A DNA stretch of 64,000 nucleotides from Cydia pomonella (taxonomy: Eukaryota > Arthropoda > Insecta > Lepidoptera > Tortricidae): positions 7,998,001 to 8,062,000 of the forward strand of contig NC_084711.1 in the NCBI RefSeq assembly GCF_033807575.1, written 5' to 3'. The translations under genes and the position numbers were made by a program. Positions 12,117 to 24,321 of the stretch are shown here, one piece after another. Position 1 is the stretch's first letter. Every line of letters starts with the position of its first letter. The notes under the pieces were generated by a model. It ran no database searches. It was not told the DNA's origin and saw only the letters and a program-made list of their open reading frames with translations.

Positions 12117-12672
12117 CTCTTCTTCCTCACGTTGTCCCGGCATTTTGCCACGGCTCATGGGAGCCTGGGGTCCTCTTGACAACTAATCCCAAGATTTGGC
12201 GTAGGCACTAGTTTTTACGAAAGCGACTGCCATCTGACCTTCCAACCCAGAGGGTAAACTACGCCCTGTTGGGATTAGTCCGGTTTCCTCACGATGTTTT
12301 CCTTCACCGAAAAGCGACTGGTAAATATAAAATGATATTTCGTATATAAGTATAATTATGTAAGTAGTATGTATGTATCAAAAGGTTTTTTTCTCTACTG
12401 CTATTTAGTTTTAATTTAGTTATTTTGCACCTAAAGGTTGTCTGGAAGAGATCGCTCTGTAGCGATAAGGCCGCCTGGTGTTTACCTCTATCTTCATGTA
12501 TTATATGTGTTTCCATGTACATTTTCATTTTTTTCGGAGGTTGCGCAATAAAGAGGATTTGTATTGTATTATATTGTAAGTTCCGAAAAACTCATTGGTA
12601 CGAGCCGGGGTTTGAACCCGCGACTTCTGGATTGCAAGTCGCACGCTCTTACCGCTAGGCCACCAGCGCTTC
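12117..12672 (-). mobile_element. tRNA-derived SINE (family 2), split by a later insertion
   Basis: On the minus strand the head at 12672-12582 has a tRNA-like A box (GGCCTAGCGGTAAGAG) and B box (GGTTCAAACCC), followed by 'ggctcgtaccaatgag'. The body resumes at 12351 and runs to the 'gaagaagag' end at 12117. An intact relative at 58862-59196 shows that the two halves belong together. Such SINEs are transcribed by RNA polymerase III and copied by LINE enzymes. Confidence 0.85.
12352..12576 (+). mobile_element. Family A retroelement nested in the SINE, with TSD
   Basis: The 225-bp insert carries the family A core (gttgtctggaagagatcgc) and ends in 'gcaataaagagg' plus ATTGT-type repeats. The five bases TAAGT are present once on each side (12347-12351 and 12577-12581) but only once in an uninterrupted SINE, so they are the target-site duplication. 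Confidence 0.85.
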
Positions 12673-12762
12673 TTACGATCTGTGTGTGTTGTGTTAGATC
12701 TGTTCGTTCATAAAATCTAATAAATTTTTATCCCAAACTCATAGGTAACAAATTATCCGTCC

Positions 12763-12838
12763 GTGGCAAGGTGGCCTAGGAGTTTATGGCGTTAGCCGCA
12801 ATACCTAAAGACGCCGGTTCGAATCCGGCCTTCGCCAC
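12763..12838 (+). repeat. tRNA-like SINE head
   Basis: A cloverleaf can be drawn: a 7-bp acceptor stem (GGCAAGG/CTTCGCC, one mismatch), a three-pair D stem, an anticodon stem of four pairs and a perfect T arm GCCGG-TTCGAAT-CCGGC. Position 33 is not T and the D and anticodon arms are poor, so it is more likely a SINE head than a working tRNA gene. Confidence 0.6.
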
Positions 12839-12896
12839 TTTGCCGGGCTTATCACTTTTTCTTTAGTATACGACATATAATAAGTAAATATTAATA

Positions 12897-13152
12897 CATA
12901 TTATAGGACATTATTACACAAGTTGACTAAGTCCCACAGTAAGCTCAATAAGGCTTATGTTGAGGGTACTTAGACAACGATATATATAATATATAAATAT
13001 TTATAAATACTTAAATACATAGAAAACACCCATGACTCAGGAACAAATACCCACGCTCATCATACGAATAAATGCCCTTACCAGGATTTGAACCCGGGAC
13101 CATCGGCGTCGTAGTCAGGGTCACTACCCACCCACTAGGCCAGACCGGTCGT
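12897..13152 (-). mobile_element. tRNA-derived SINE family 1, copy 1
   Basis: On the minus strand it begins GACGACCGGTCTGGCCTAG (A box) with GGTTCAAATCC as the B box. A conserved body includes 'ttcctgagtcatgggtg' and it ends 'tgtcctataata'. Four other copies lie at 40889, 45995, 53123 and 56946. Confidence 0.9.
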
Positions 13153-13236
13153 CAAATACTATAATATATTTCACATCACATCACATATATTTCAGTTTAT
13201 ACCTAAATCATCCGTTGTTAAATTATTCCATAGCTT

Positions 13237-13364
13237 TAAAGGGACCCACTGATTACCAGTTCGCCGGACGATATCGGCCTGTCATTTATTCGCGATTGTC
13301 AGCTTTTGCGAATAACTGATAGGCCGATATTGTCCGGCGAACTGGTAATCAGTGGTCCCCTTTA
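13237..13364. mobile_element. Foldback MITE
   Basis: The left arm (taaagggacccactgattac...) and the right arm (...gtaatcagtggtcccctttA) are inverted repeats of about 50 bases with a ~30-base loop. TA dinucleotides at both ends would suit a Tc1/mariner-type target. Confidence 0.85.
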
Positions 13365-13458
13365 GACTCCTTACGATACGATACGATATGATATGAAGGC
13401 GATAATTACGACTAAAAAGTAGATCTTTGAACTATAGACCTCGTGATAGGTAAGCAGG

Positions 13459-13707
13459 TTTTTTTTTTTTAAACTTACCTCGTTAAGTCATTAGGTATCA
13501 CAGCGAACTCACAATGGGCTTAAGTGCCATATACCTTACTGCCGCTTGAGTCCTTTATTTCCGCCATTTTGAACTTATTCGAAAAAACGAAACGACAGAA
13601 AAATTATATCTAACTACCAAACCTGCTGACAACATTTCATGAGAATCGGTTGAGAAATGCGAACAGCAGAGGAGATCTGTATATATGAAAGCATTTTTTT
13701 TTCAAGC
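13459..13707 (+). repeat. Interspersed repeat family E, plus copy
   Basis: Contains 'gagaatcggttgagaaatgc', 'cagcagaggagat' and 'ccgccattttgaac'. The same order appears inverted at 23800-24060. There is no coding capacity, and the source transposon class is not clear. Confidence 0.65.
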
Positions 13708-14520
13708 TGTAACGGAGACCTTCGCTGGCGCTCGGCATATTAAGTTTTATAAAACCTATAAATATTTTTAAATCAATTCTATTTTTTTAAATCAATAGTA
13801 CCTATACGGGCATATATTGTATACTAGTAGTAATTGTTTTTATATGAACAAATATAAAGTTCATTTTTTATATTATAAGTATTTGATGTATCAACTTGCA
13901 ATCAACAACATGAGCATATTTGATCTCCTCGTCTGGTGATTGAACTTATAAGTACTTAATAAAGTAAATCCACTTTGAACCACAATATAAACGTTTACAA
14001 GCGGCGTATATTCGTTGATCTAATTGCTCGTAAATAGATTAAGGCGTCTATCAATTAGCAAAATTAATTTTGGACGCAACTATTCCCTCAACTTGGTGCC
14101 AAAGTGCTGTATAATCGAAGTGTTCTATGGACGTTTATGGCGTTTTGGTTGAACTGGCCGAGGCCGCACGCTCCGTACCCCATCACCCCATCAGTATCGC
14201 AATACGGGTGTGCGATCGGTCAGAATAATGCTTCGTCGATACTAGTACCGTTATTATATCGGATAATTATCTGTATGGAAATTTGATAATTATCGGGTTT
14301 TTTAAATACAGCGTGTATTTTTCATATGACCACATATTCTAAAGGTAGTTAGCAGGTATAAGCCCTAATAAATTAACTTACATGTTTTATAGAAAATGTT
14401 CGACTTGCATTTCCTTATAAAATAATTAAATGCGCATGTATTACTACATTGTTTTTATTCAAAACGTCACATTTACTGATACGACGATATCACAAATGTC
14501 ACAAGTGATGACTAGTCAGA

Positions 14521-14656
14521 CCAAGATAAGTTGGCAGCGATTTTGATAGCCCAGACCGTGCAAGTGTCAAGTAAAGGTCATAATTTGATAGAAGTTTGAC
14601 GTTTAAATAACCCGTGCACCCTCTGGGCTATCAAAATCGCTGCCAACTTATCTTGG
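14521..14656. mobile_element. MITE family 3 with ~34-bp inverted repeats
   Basis: ccaagataagttggcagcga at the left end is matched exactly by its complement at the right end, and the pairing continues through TTTTGATAGCCCAGA. A partial relative lies at 63297-63350. Confidence 0.9.
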
Positions 14657-15149
14657 TTTGACTCTATGTACTTAAACAATACATTGCCACTCCAAAAAAA
14701 AGTAAACAATAATTGCACTCCGTTAGTTAAGGGTAAATTGATTTTTCAATTATCGCTTGTATTAAATCTACACACCGTATTAAAGGAGGAAAATATCAAT
14801 TATAATAACAATTTTTACAAGACTACTGCAAGGGTTTACCAGTCTACGGAAGTAAATATGCTGTATATAAGGATATGCTTATGTCGTGTATAGCATACCA
14901 TCTCAGCATCAAAAGATTACGCCTTTAAAATTCAGACAGTCTATGCGAACGTAAAATTTCTAAGAAAATAAATACTAAGCACTTTGCTTTTAGCTTGGTC
15001 AAAATAACCATTGGGATCCCAAGTTATAAAGCTACTTGTTCTCATTTTACATACCGGTAAAACTCGTTATTTGCCAAACGCATGTTAGTCGCATCCATAT
15101 TCCACAACTTCACACTTTTGAATGAGTGAATCTTTATAAAATCAAATAA

Positions 15150-15260
15150 TGTACAGGTTTTTAAAGGAGTTGCAGGCGTTTATTAGCAACGGTGACTGTT
15201 TACCATCAGGTGGGCCGTATGCTTGTTTGCCACCAACGTGGTATTATATTTATAAAAAGG
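15150..15260 (+). repeat. Jockey-like LINE 3' tail fragment
   Basis: 'ggagttgcaggcgt', then 'accatcaggtgggccgtatg' and 'cttgtttgccacc'. This tail recurs at 28138-28220 (plus) and, attached to recognisable LINE protein sequence, at 60530-60905 (minus). Confidence 0.8.
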
Positions 15261-18200
15261 CTCCCAAGTATAAATATACGAAGATAGAAAATAACAGCCA
15301 CACGTTACATAAAGTACCTCACCAAAACACACATGCAAAGCCAAACCTGCTTTTGTCCATATTGTAATAGTTTAAAATGTCACCTTATACAAAGAACAGA
15401 AGAAGATGGTGGGACAGTAAAGAGTGATGAATATGTGTTTAAGGTTGCTCTCGTCATCAAAGCGAGGACTCGTCTCAAGATTACCGCGACTTAAGTGTAG
15501 AGCGCGCGGCGGCGCGGGCGCCGGGCCGCAACCGGCACACGGGGGGAGGTGGTTATTCCCAATCCCTCTCATTTAAACACCGCTCCATTCATCTGTAGGT
15601 ATTTGCCCAAGCGATTTCGACGAAGGATCTCCCTTTTATAGCGCTACTTACAGCCTCATAGTGATTCGCGGTTTTATTTCGGACGCCTCTTGTAATGGGG
15701 CGTACATTTTTCATGCGGCACGAAAAGCGAACGAAGTAATCTTTGCATTTATGCCGTGATCCTTTATTGATTTTAGATTTTTAGTGGAAAGCGAAACGAA
15801 TGAAACGGGCGTGAATGGAGACGCGCCCGCTCAAAGCCGCTGTAAGCCGCGCTATGATATAAATTCCCATTCAGTCGGGCGTATATCAGAAAACCCTAAA
15901 GTTGCCCGCATGTTTGCACGCGGCTAACTAGTTCGCCGATTCACGATTCCCGGCTAATTCAGAAATTTTGTCTCCAAACGAATTACGAAAATTTTGCCAT
16001 TGCTAAATCATAATCATCTGTTCGGCCTCCCCAACAGGAAATAGGCGTCTTAACTACAGAAACTTGGACCATAAAATTATAATAAAGGGTTTTGTTTTTA
16101 CGACCACAATAATTTGCCAAAAGTTGCTTTTCATCGTTTTATAATATCCGCCACGGTAAAAATAATAAATGCATTGTTATACCTCCCTACGTACGACACA
16201 TTCCTTCTATACTTAATGAACATGCTCATTTCCTCTTAAACCTTAAAAAAAAAAAACAAAGAAACCGACCTATCATTAAAATAAATAAAAGGAAATAAAG
16301 CACCAACCGCAAATTATTTCACTTACCCACCTACTTCTTTTATAAAAATGCGAACGACGCATTAAATTTTGGGGAGAAAGGAAACTCCCTTGTAAGCAAT
16401 ATCGAGCAGGCAAATTTTTCAGATATTGCCTTCAGGTAGCGCACATTTATTATGTACCCGAATATATTACTCTTGATTCATTGACTTTCGATATTGATTT
16501 ACTTTGCTTGCATAAGCTGTAGTTGGGGAAACTCCGTGGCGAGCAAACTAAACGGCCTTTGATCTGAAGAATTAAGGGACGGCTCGCGCGTGCGTGCCCT
16601 CAGACAAACACAATACGAATCCGTACACAAACCTTTCCGACTTGCTAAATCTGTGAGGTGTGACCGGACAATGCCATAACCGTTTTCATAACACTTCAAG
16701 CTAACGTTTATTATATAACACCCCACCATTAGCATTTTTTCGAAGCAAACATTCAATGGTAATTTGCAAGATACACAACCCACATTAATATCTTTGTTTA
16801 TGGCCGCAAGTTTGAAAGTGTTATCACTTTGGGGCGCAGGACGACGGTACATCTCGGCCTTTTCCGATGTCCACTTGATTTACGGTAACGATAAGGTGTC
16901 GACCTGAAAACTTTCGTGCTTCCCTTGGACGCGGAACACTGTCGCAAAAGATTTAAAACCGAAAAAATAGCACCTCAGATATTACCTCTTTCCCCATTTT
17001 CATGATTCAACTTTATGGTATCTAAGTTGAAGATTTAAGATAGGTGTATGAGTTGAAAAGAATTTTCAAATTTAAAAGTTTCTTATAACTTTTGTTTTTG
17101 GCGCGAGCAATTTTTTATGACGAACTGACAGGTCGTAAAGTTACTATCAGAATGCGAATAGTGGCTAGATTGCTTTATGTCAATTTATACTTCGAAAATC
17201 ACCATCCAAATAGCTACCTTATTCCGTTTATCAAAGAAAAAAGTTGTTAAGCCAAAGATAATATTTAACTTGAAACCTCGATTATATTAATCTAAAGTGA
17301 TTCCTTAGATAAAGTATCAAAATGGTAGTATAACTCAATGTACTAAGCACAAGTTCCGACAAATTAAGTAGGTATAAATAAGGTGAAGCGTTTAATTAAC
17401 AGGGATTTAACGTTTATCCCGAATATAGCAATAAGCATAAACAAAAGACGTTTATGTTACATTTGGCTGAGAGGCAGAGCCCCGTAATAGCTGGCAGGCT
17501 GCATTCAGATTCAGCTGAGCCGCTTCAATATCGGTTCTCTGGATATTATTTCAGGGAGGGGCGAGGGGTAATATTGAGTTGTGAAACCGACGATTTACCT
17601 AACAGGAGACGCTGTTTACCGACGAACTTTACCTCGACACTTTGACAACTTATTTCTTGTCTAGAGAGTTGCTAAGCCACTTGGTTTGTTTATACAGTGG
17701 CTTGATTGTTGTGCGGTGCGATAGTGTTTGTAATAGCTGAACGAGATTGGTTTTATTGCGGAATTCTAGAGATTTGCTGGTTTTATGTATCATGTAAATA
17801 AAATTTAGACAAATTCGTTAAAATATATACACGTAAATGAATGAAGTACCAGTTCGATAGCCATTATCAATTACATTCAAAATATTCCTATTTAAGTTAG
17901 TTTAGTGCGATTACTTATACACTTTTCACATATTTTCAAATAAAATGAAAAATAGTCTAAAAGTGTTAAGTATAAACGAGGATCGATAAGATATGCAGCA
18001 AAATATTCAAGCTATACCCAAGGTAATATGGGTTTTGTAGGAATTTAGTTTAGCAACTGTAAAGTGGATACTGAAATCCTCACTCATTGTACTCGTCCAA
18101 ATGCGTAATTTAGTTGAAATAATTCGAGTTCTATTGTTAAGTTCCTAAATTTGAAGTCTAACATTTAACTACTTACAATTCAAAGGTAACCGCAAATTTT

Positions 18201-18712
18201 GGAACGAGCATGCCTCTACATAGAACAAAACTTATTTGCAAACCGATAACTTTTGGCGGGAGAGCCGGCCAGTTCACGCCGCTGCGCCAACTGAGTGACC
18301 GCCGCCATTCCAAAGTTGGCTGTGACAAAAATGAACTGCCCTGTGTTGTTCTACGAGTAGAAGCAATACTCATAGATACGAGGACGTACCTACACCATAT
18401 TAATTTTGATTGACGCTAACTTGACTTTTTTTCCGTAGGGTATAATAATTAAAAAATATTAGTACTTCGATTAACTAGTACTAAGATAAAAACTAGTGAT
18501 AAATATACTTATTGCATCAAAATCATCTTACCAAAAGGTTACTATTTTGCATAAACAAATGAAATACTTGTAAATCTTCCTATCCTTATCCTGCTGGTGC
18601 CCAAGTTAAATCTTTATTTTCCGTTTCTCGTGAAAATATCTGCTCAGCGATTACAGTAAAATACCAAAATCCTAGTTGAGTATCCTTACAAATTGAATGT
18701 GTAAAGACGTAC
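15261..18712. other. Intron-like DNA with GC-rich patch 15440-16000
   Basis: This lies immediately downstream of the Rbp6-like exon on its strand. A GC-rich block at 15490-15560 (gcgcggcggcgcgggcgccg) stands out but has no recognised open frame. The longest frame, 117 codons at 16499-16852 (minus), has no familiar motif. I looked for the next RRM exon (GFGFVTF motif) here and did not see it. Confidence 0.5.
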
Positions 18713-18794
18713 CTCGACCGCCTCGTTGTTGGATCTTTCATAACCATAACTTCTGTGATTTCGCCGAATTTGCTAAAGTAATCTCGAAGGCTTT
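18713..18794 (-). CDS. Rbp6: Internal exon of a Musashi/Rbp6-type RNA-binding protein
   Basis: The exon encodes 26 whole codons plus split codons at both ends: SLRDYFSKFGEITEVMVMKD followed by PTTRRS. This is the helix 1 to beta 2 part of the first RNA-recognition motif of Musashi-group proteins. Those proteins bind UAG-containing motifs in mRNA and control translation. The combination MVMKDPTTRRSR points to Rbp6 rather than Musashi itself or DAZAP1/Hrb27C. On the minus strand a pyrimidine-rich tract ends in TTTCCAG at 18795, giving the acceptor. The donor is AG|GTACGT at 18712. The exon takes one base of its first codon (probably GAA, Glu) from the previous exon. It ends two bases into Arg, leaving the next exon to start with a base that completes it and then GFGF. 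The flanking exons were not found, so they must lie in large introns or outside the window. The symbol is by family resemblance. Confidence 0.9.
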
Positions 18795-21700
18795 CTGGAA
18801 AGAAAAGAAAAAAAAAATGGTTAAACAATGTTTCAGTAAACTTTTAATAGGAATCGGAAAGTTCAATAGTTAGATGAGAATGGTGATGCAAGCTATATTT
18901 ATAGACTTATTAAGTAGCAAAACAATATATTTATAGTTATAGACATGAAAAATATCCATTATTTTATGAAACAGAGTATCGACATCGAGTCCGATGGCCT
19001 TAGCTTGGCGTCCACGTAAAAAAAATCACTTAGTCAAATTGAATATGATTTTAATCCTAGCAAATACCGCGTGCGAGGGTAAGGAAAATGCTAGTTTGAA
19101 AAAATAAAGTACATGAATGTATGTTGAATTTTATTATCAGAGGGTTAGTGTATTTTCCGAATACGAAAAGTTACGAAAAGTATTGGTACAGCGACAAAGA
19201 ACGTTCATGGTACATTCACTCAACACTTCCACACAATAGAAGGGTCTCGTTTTGTAACGTCGAAGCCTTTTCGATTCGCAGTCCATAAAAGTAAGACGAT
19301 AAGAGCCGTTCCCTTCAAATGACTGAAGGAGTCGTCAGGCAGAATGTTCGAGAGCGCACGCTCCGCAGAACCGTTCCGGTTGTTTATCGTGTCACGAGAG
19401 ATTTGCTTCGACAGGGAGCTCGAGTATTTAGTATCGAGTTTCTCTATTTATGTTGGCTTGTTAAAACGTCTCGAATGTTTGCCTTAAATACATGCAAGGA
19501 GCATCCGCGAGATTTGTTTGCGGCCGCGCCGCCCTAAGTCTCACTAATGGATAGGGTTCCCTATAAAATGAATATTCTGATTTTCCACGTTATTGTTTTA
19601 GACCTGTTTTACATAATTTCCGATCAGTGACTAACGCGGTATTTTGTCGAAAAAGTATTCAATTAATTTAATGAAAGTAAAAATATTACACATACACATG
19701 TGCGGTGGTTCTTTCTTCTTAACGCGGTAGGTATAAAAATAAATGTACGTTAAAACCGAATAATAAATAATTTTCTTAACCAATTTATTGTATTATAATT
19801 AAAAACGTAAAGGTTGAATTGCTTGAATGCATAATGAATGTTTTTTTTTATTTTATGATAATAAGTTATAAAAGTAGGTAAGTATGTTTTTTGTGCATTG
19901 CCTAGCCAAAACTAAATTAAACTGAAATGATTTTTGGAAAGTTAGTTTTGTTTACGACTAAAACCTTTTGTAATTAAGTAAAGCAGTTTTATCAAGGGGG
20001 GACGTGTATAACTTATAAACGTGTATAATACAGTAGAAACTATTAAACTTAAAAAACTAATTTCTGAAAGCGAAAATATGGGTGAGAGAATTGGAGTGCG
20101 AGACCAAGTCGGAGGCAGAAGTTACCTCGTAATAAATTATTTTGAATTTATTGTCTGTAAGTACTTAGTCATTGAAATATTTTATAATGTTAGCTGTGAA
20201 AAAAGTTATATATAGATAGTTTTATGAGTAAGCTAAGCGACAACCCTGCCTGCAGTGCGTTGCAATTTATCGCGTGGTTAACTATAACTTTAACCATTTC
20301 CTAAAGTAAACATCCATACCTATAGTCGTATGTTTTCTATGTATTTACTTCTGTTTAACATCAAAATGACTGTGAGCGCTGCATTTGCTTAGCATATATA
20401 CACACGATCACATTTAGCGTGTGAAACCATTTCAGTATAATTAAATGCGTGGTTTTATTGGTATGGAGAAGGTTTGAAGGTATTCAAACACCATTCTTTT
20501 TCAGCTGCATCGTGTAAAACTTCCCGATTAATACCTAGTAGGTAATTAAGTACAAACAGGCCAATCACGAGAGGCTTATTGCGGGATACATTCCAATTTA
20601 AAGTTGCCTTCAATCCGGCTGCCGAGGCGCTTGCAAAACCAAATGTTCGGCCATGCTTTTAAAGTCGATTTTCGACTTGTTTAGAAGTAAACTTTTCTAA
20701 TCTGACCAGGCGGCCGCGGCTTTAGGGTCCGCACTTCGGAACAGTAATGAAAAGTAACGATTGCATGTTGACTGTACCATTAATCACCTAGGACATACTG
20801 CTACGGCGCATTTTACACTTTTTATTCTTCTTTGTTGTGAGCAAAGTGAACGTGGGTAATGGAACGTGCATTGGTTTAATTCAATTATTACATTATTATG
20901 CAAATTGGGACATTGGAAATTCGTCAAAGTTTTTAATCACATTTAAATTCAGAACAAATTGCATTCACTGCAGAAGTTCTGTAAATATTAAGTGAATAAT
21001 TCAAATTTTCAGGTTGAAAAATAACTTATTTTCTGACAAACAGTCGCTTTGATTGCAGAAACAACTAGGGAAGAAGTTTATGATCTCAAAGCAATAATTT
21101 AATGCAAGATTTATGACGCATAAATATTTTGTCTTAATAAAAAAAATATGTAGTCACTTTAAATGCCTAGTGGCATTATTCATACGTTTATCAAATCTAA
21201 CAAACCGTCGATAATCGTTTGGCTCTATCCGACATTTTGACTCATTTGACATTTGACAACAGAGGCTTTAAGGAGGTTGCTAAGTTTAATGAATGGGGGT
21301 AAGATCCTAAAATTCCTAATGAAGTACTAGTAAGTAACTAAATTAAGGCTATGTGGCAAATTCGCACTACAAATATATATTTCATTTTTGTATGATATTT
21401 AACTATATTTAAATTTAAATAAAAATTTAAATATAAGTAAATGATATTTAAATAGTATTTTTTCAGCTTCGAATATGACTGTTAAGCCAAGATTTATAAA
21501 TTGGTATTAATTAAAGTATGCGAAGCTAAAATAACACAACATAAAATAAAGAAATACTATCAAATACATTATAATAAGATTACAGCTATAGCTAGTAATT
21601 TGATAAGATCACAATCGTACCGTGTTCGTTTCGTTTATACAAATCAGCCTTACAAAGTGTATGTATATTTTATTTAGATGATGCCTACTAGGCAATAGTG

Positions 21701-22040
21701 GGGAGCCAGTGCGAAGGACAGCGGGGTAGATTCGGCACAGTTGTTCAACCACCATAAAATTAGCATTTGGCTGGCGAGTAGCGTTTCCATCCGAACACAA
21801 GTTGTAGCGGTACCTGAATTATTCGACCGCACTTCTCGAGAGATTGGAGATTTGGTACGTCTAAGAACTACACGGACATTGGGGGCTATCGCGGGGTTTT
21901 TGTTTGCATTTTGTCCCTTTTTCCTTATTCTAGTTCATTCTCAGATAGTGCCAATGGAAACTGCTTCGCGGAATTACATTTCACTATAAACAAATCAATG
22001 TAAGCCAAAGTAACATTTGTAAACAAAATGTAATTAAGTA
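18795..22040. other. Upstream intron of the Rbp6-like gene; no gene seen
   Basis: This follows the exon acceptor on the upstream side. Small frames (18210-18413, 19319-19537, 20021-20215, 21609-21989) have no recognised domains. A GC-richer patch lies at 20600-20740. The 21739-21763 motif is discussed under findings. Confidence 0.5.
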
Positions 22041-22044
22041 GGTA

Positions 22045-22195
22045 AATATTCTTTATTGCATCAACAATTATACATTTTACATGCATGTAAAACTACAAAT
22101 ACATTTTAAAGGATAATATAACCAAGTAACAACAGGCGGTCTTATCGCTAAAAAGCGATCTCTTCCAGATAACTTTTAGGTAGCAGGAAATTTAG
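22045..22195 (-). repeat. Retroelement family A tail, minus copy
   Basis: The complement of the family A core is present: 'aggcggtcttatcgctaaaa' and 'gcgatctcttccagataac'. The tail is at the low-coordinate end (ttctttattgc). Confidence 0.75.
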
Positions 22196-22559
22196 AACTC
22201 GTACAAAAGTCAACAGGTAGTGCAAGGAGCTAAATATGGAGACTATTAAACACAAACACACATAATACTTAAATAAAAATAAATGTTTTATTAAATTCAA
22301 TTTAGGTACTTAACACTAACACAATGTAACATATTTCACACTTTAATTAAGTATTAAAAATCTTGCAAACAAATATTGTATTTTATATGTATATAAACGC
22401 GAATCATGGCCGCCATGAACGCTGTTCACATTGTTAGTGCTTGAGAAAGGAGACCTAGGCTCTCCGAAACATATCGCGCGATTGACTAAAAACATGTAAT
22501 TGGAATCCGTAGAATTAGTTTAATATACTTATATAAAATACATGTAAAAACCTGCTTTA

Positions 22560-23140
22560 AGTGAAAACGCGTTTTCCCAAACTAGTTTTTCGAAACACCT
22601 TGGTGAAAACTATACCCCTAGTGTATCTATTGCGAAACGTGACGTACGCGTTTGCGTTAAGTGTCATTTTTGAGTTTCCAAAACGTCCCGCTTGGCGCGC
22701 TGTTTCTAAATCCCATACAAAATGAGACTTAACGCAAACGCGTATGTCACGTCACGCTATCGAATAAATTTACACTAGAGGTTCTGGTCTTCATTTATTA
22801 TTCAAAATAATTTCAGTTCAATCTTGTTTTCACGGTATTCCGCCAGAGCCAAAAAACTGGCGCAATGACAAGCGTGTTAGGTTAACCGTGCCCAAACAGA
22901 ACGGACTGAAGAACAGAACCAGAAATATATCATCGACTGTATATTTTATAAGTAACAAAGAAAAAAAAAATCTGATAAGTATGTGTATCGTTTGTCAAAA
23001 CTAGTTTTCACTGAAATAATTATTTGAACAATAAGTCAAAACTAGTTTTTACCAAGACTATTTCAAAATTATTTTTCGTAAACTGAAAAATAGTTTTGAC
23101 TAAAAAAAATGTAAACCTAGTTTTCACCGAGGCTTTGCGG
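22560..23140. repeat. Region with repeated AAACTAGTTTT palindromes
   Basis: The AACTAGTTTT core (itself a palindrome with its flanks) occurs near 22579, 22999 and 23039, with variants near 23090 and 23117 and 'ggtgaaaac' or 'ttcaccgag' alongside. It looks like a degraded inverted-repeat element, split by the MITE at 22615-22781. Confidence 0.45.
22615..22781. mobile_element. MITE with long inverted repeats (GTGACGT...GCGTTAAG)
   Basis: The left arm 'ccctagtgta...cgtgacgtacgcgtttgcgt' matches the complement of the right arm '...cgcaaacgcgtatgtcacg...tacactagagg' over some 65 bases with several mismatches. It has no open frame. Confidence 0.85.
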
Positions 23141-23799
23141 TTAAATCAGTTTTAACTGGTAAAGTGAAATTTTATGCTAACATGACTATAATATTCGTAA
23201 ATGCTTACGATTCATTAATCCTGACTAATAAACTTTTTACATACTTGTAATAAAATATGGCGATTAAACTAATTTATCCTAGCAAGTACAGACTACCAAG
23301 TATTCCATTTATTAAGTTTACTGCGTTTAACTTTACCCCTTAAAACAACATTTGTTCGTCGGCTTACCTCCAAGTAAGCTTTAAGGGTGCATTTAACATT
23401 TACTTGCATACATAACAGCTATGAACAGTGAGCTGTGGAATTGCATGGAGAAATTATGAATGAATTCATTGATAAAGTCGCCATGCACTTTTACGGCTGA
23501 TGGTACTTGTTAGATATTTTAATAATATGATTTACAGGTCATTCATCTAATTGCCTAGATTGCAATATGGTTGAGGATGTCGTACTTGTACTAACGGAAT
23601 GTGTCCGAAGCGCTGCCCAGCGGCGTTACGTAGGATGATGTAACAGTGCCTTGGCCTCACCATCGTCTTATGATGCCAAGGAACTGCTTAATATTTATTT
23701 TTCCTCATTGTTAATTATTACGTAGATACATACATGCAATATTTTGAATTACGGGGGTGGCTTAGCGTATAGCTAAATCTCCCAGGTTAAATAAATGAA

Positions 23800-24060
23800 A
23801 AAAATATCTCTTTCAGCTTAGACAAAAACGCTTTCGTATGTTCGGATGTTCTCCTCTGCAGATCTCATATTTCAACCGATTCTCGTGAAATTTTATTCAC
23901 AGGTTCCGTAGATAGATATAATTTTTATGACGTTTCGTTTTTTGGAAAATGTTCATAATGGTGGAGATTGACATAAAGACAAGAGGATTTATTATGGCAC
24001 TTACGACCATTGTGAGTTCACAGTGATAATGGCTCAAAGGAATTTTTTTTTTAAGTTTAT
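23800..24060 (-). repeat. Interspersed repeat family E, minus copy
   Basis: The complement of the 13459-13707 repeat: 'ctcctctgcagatctcat', 'tcaaccgattctcgtgaaat' and a final A/T tract near 24040. Confidence 0.65.
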
Positions 24061-24208
24061 AGAAGCTTATCGCGAAGTCTACACCTTACAGAGCCACTAG
24101 TTTTCGATTTTGTTATTTTCTACGCAAAATTGAAAGCTATAAACACTTACAAGAGTATGGAATCATAAAAGTAGGCAAGTTTCGAACAGGGCCTTCTTAG
24201 GAGCAGCC

Positions 24209-24321
24209 CGCGTAACCATGCCAATTGTTAACGCTCCGTAGCGAACAAAACGCAACTGTCACTGTCGCACTAATATGAAATCAAAACAAGGAGCGTTAAC
24301 GATTGGCATGTTGGCTACGCG
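24209..24321. mobile_element. 113-bp MITE
   Basis: The ends are inverted repeats: CGCGTAACCATGCCAATTGT with GTTAACGCTCC on the left, and the complement (ggagcgttaac...ggcatgttggctacgcg) on the right, with few differences. Confidence 0.85.

Noticed and set aside
12763..12838. Possible functional tRNA gene
   Set aside because: The acceptor and T arms are good, but T33 is absent, the D and anticodon arms are weak, and it lies among SINEs.
16499..16852. 117-codon minus-strand open frame
   Set aside because: No recognisable domain, no splice-site context that matches, and an amino-acid composition like translated non-coding DNA. Most likely chance.
18210..18413. Open frames on both strands just downstream of the Rbp6-like exon, considered as the next exon
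   Set aside because: Neither contains the expected GFGFVTF or KVAFPRR motifs and the phase does not fit.
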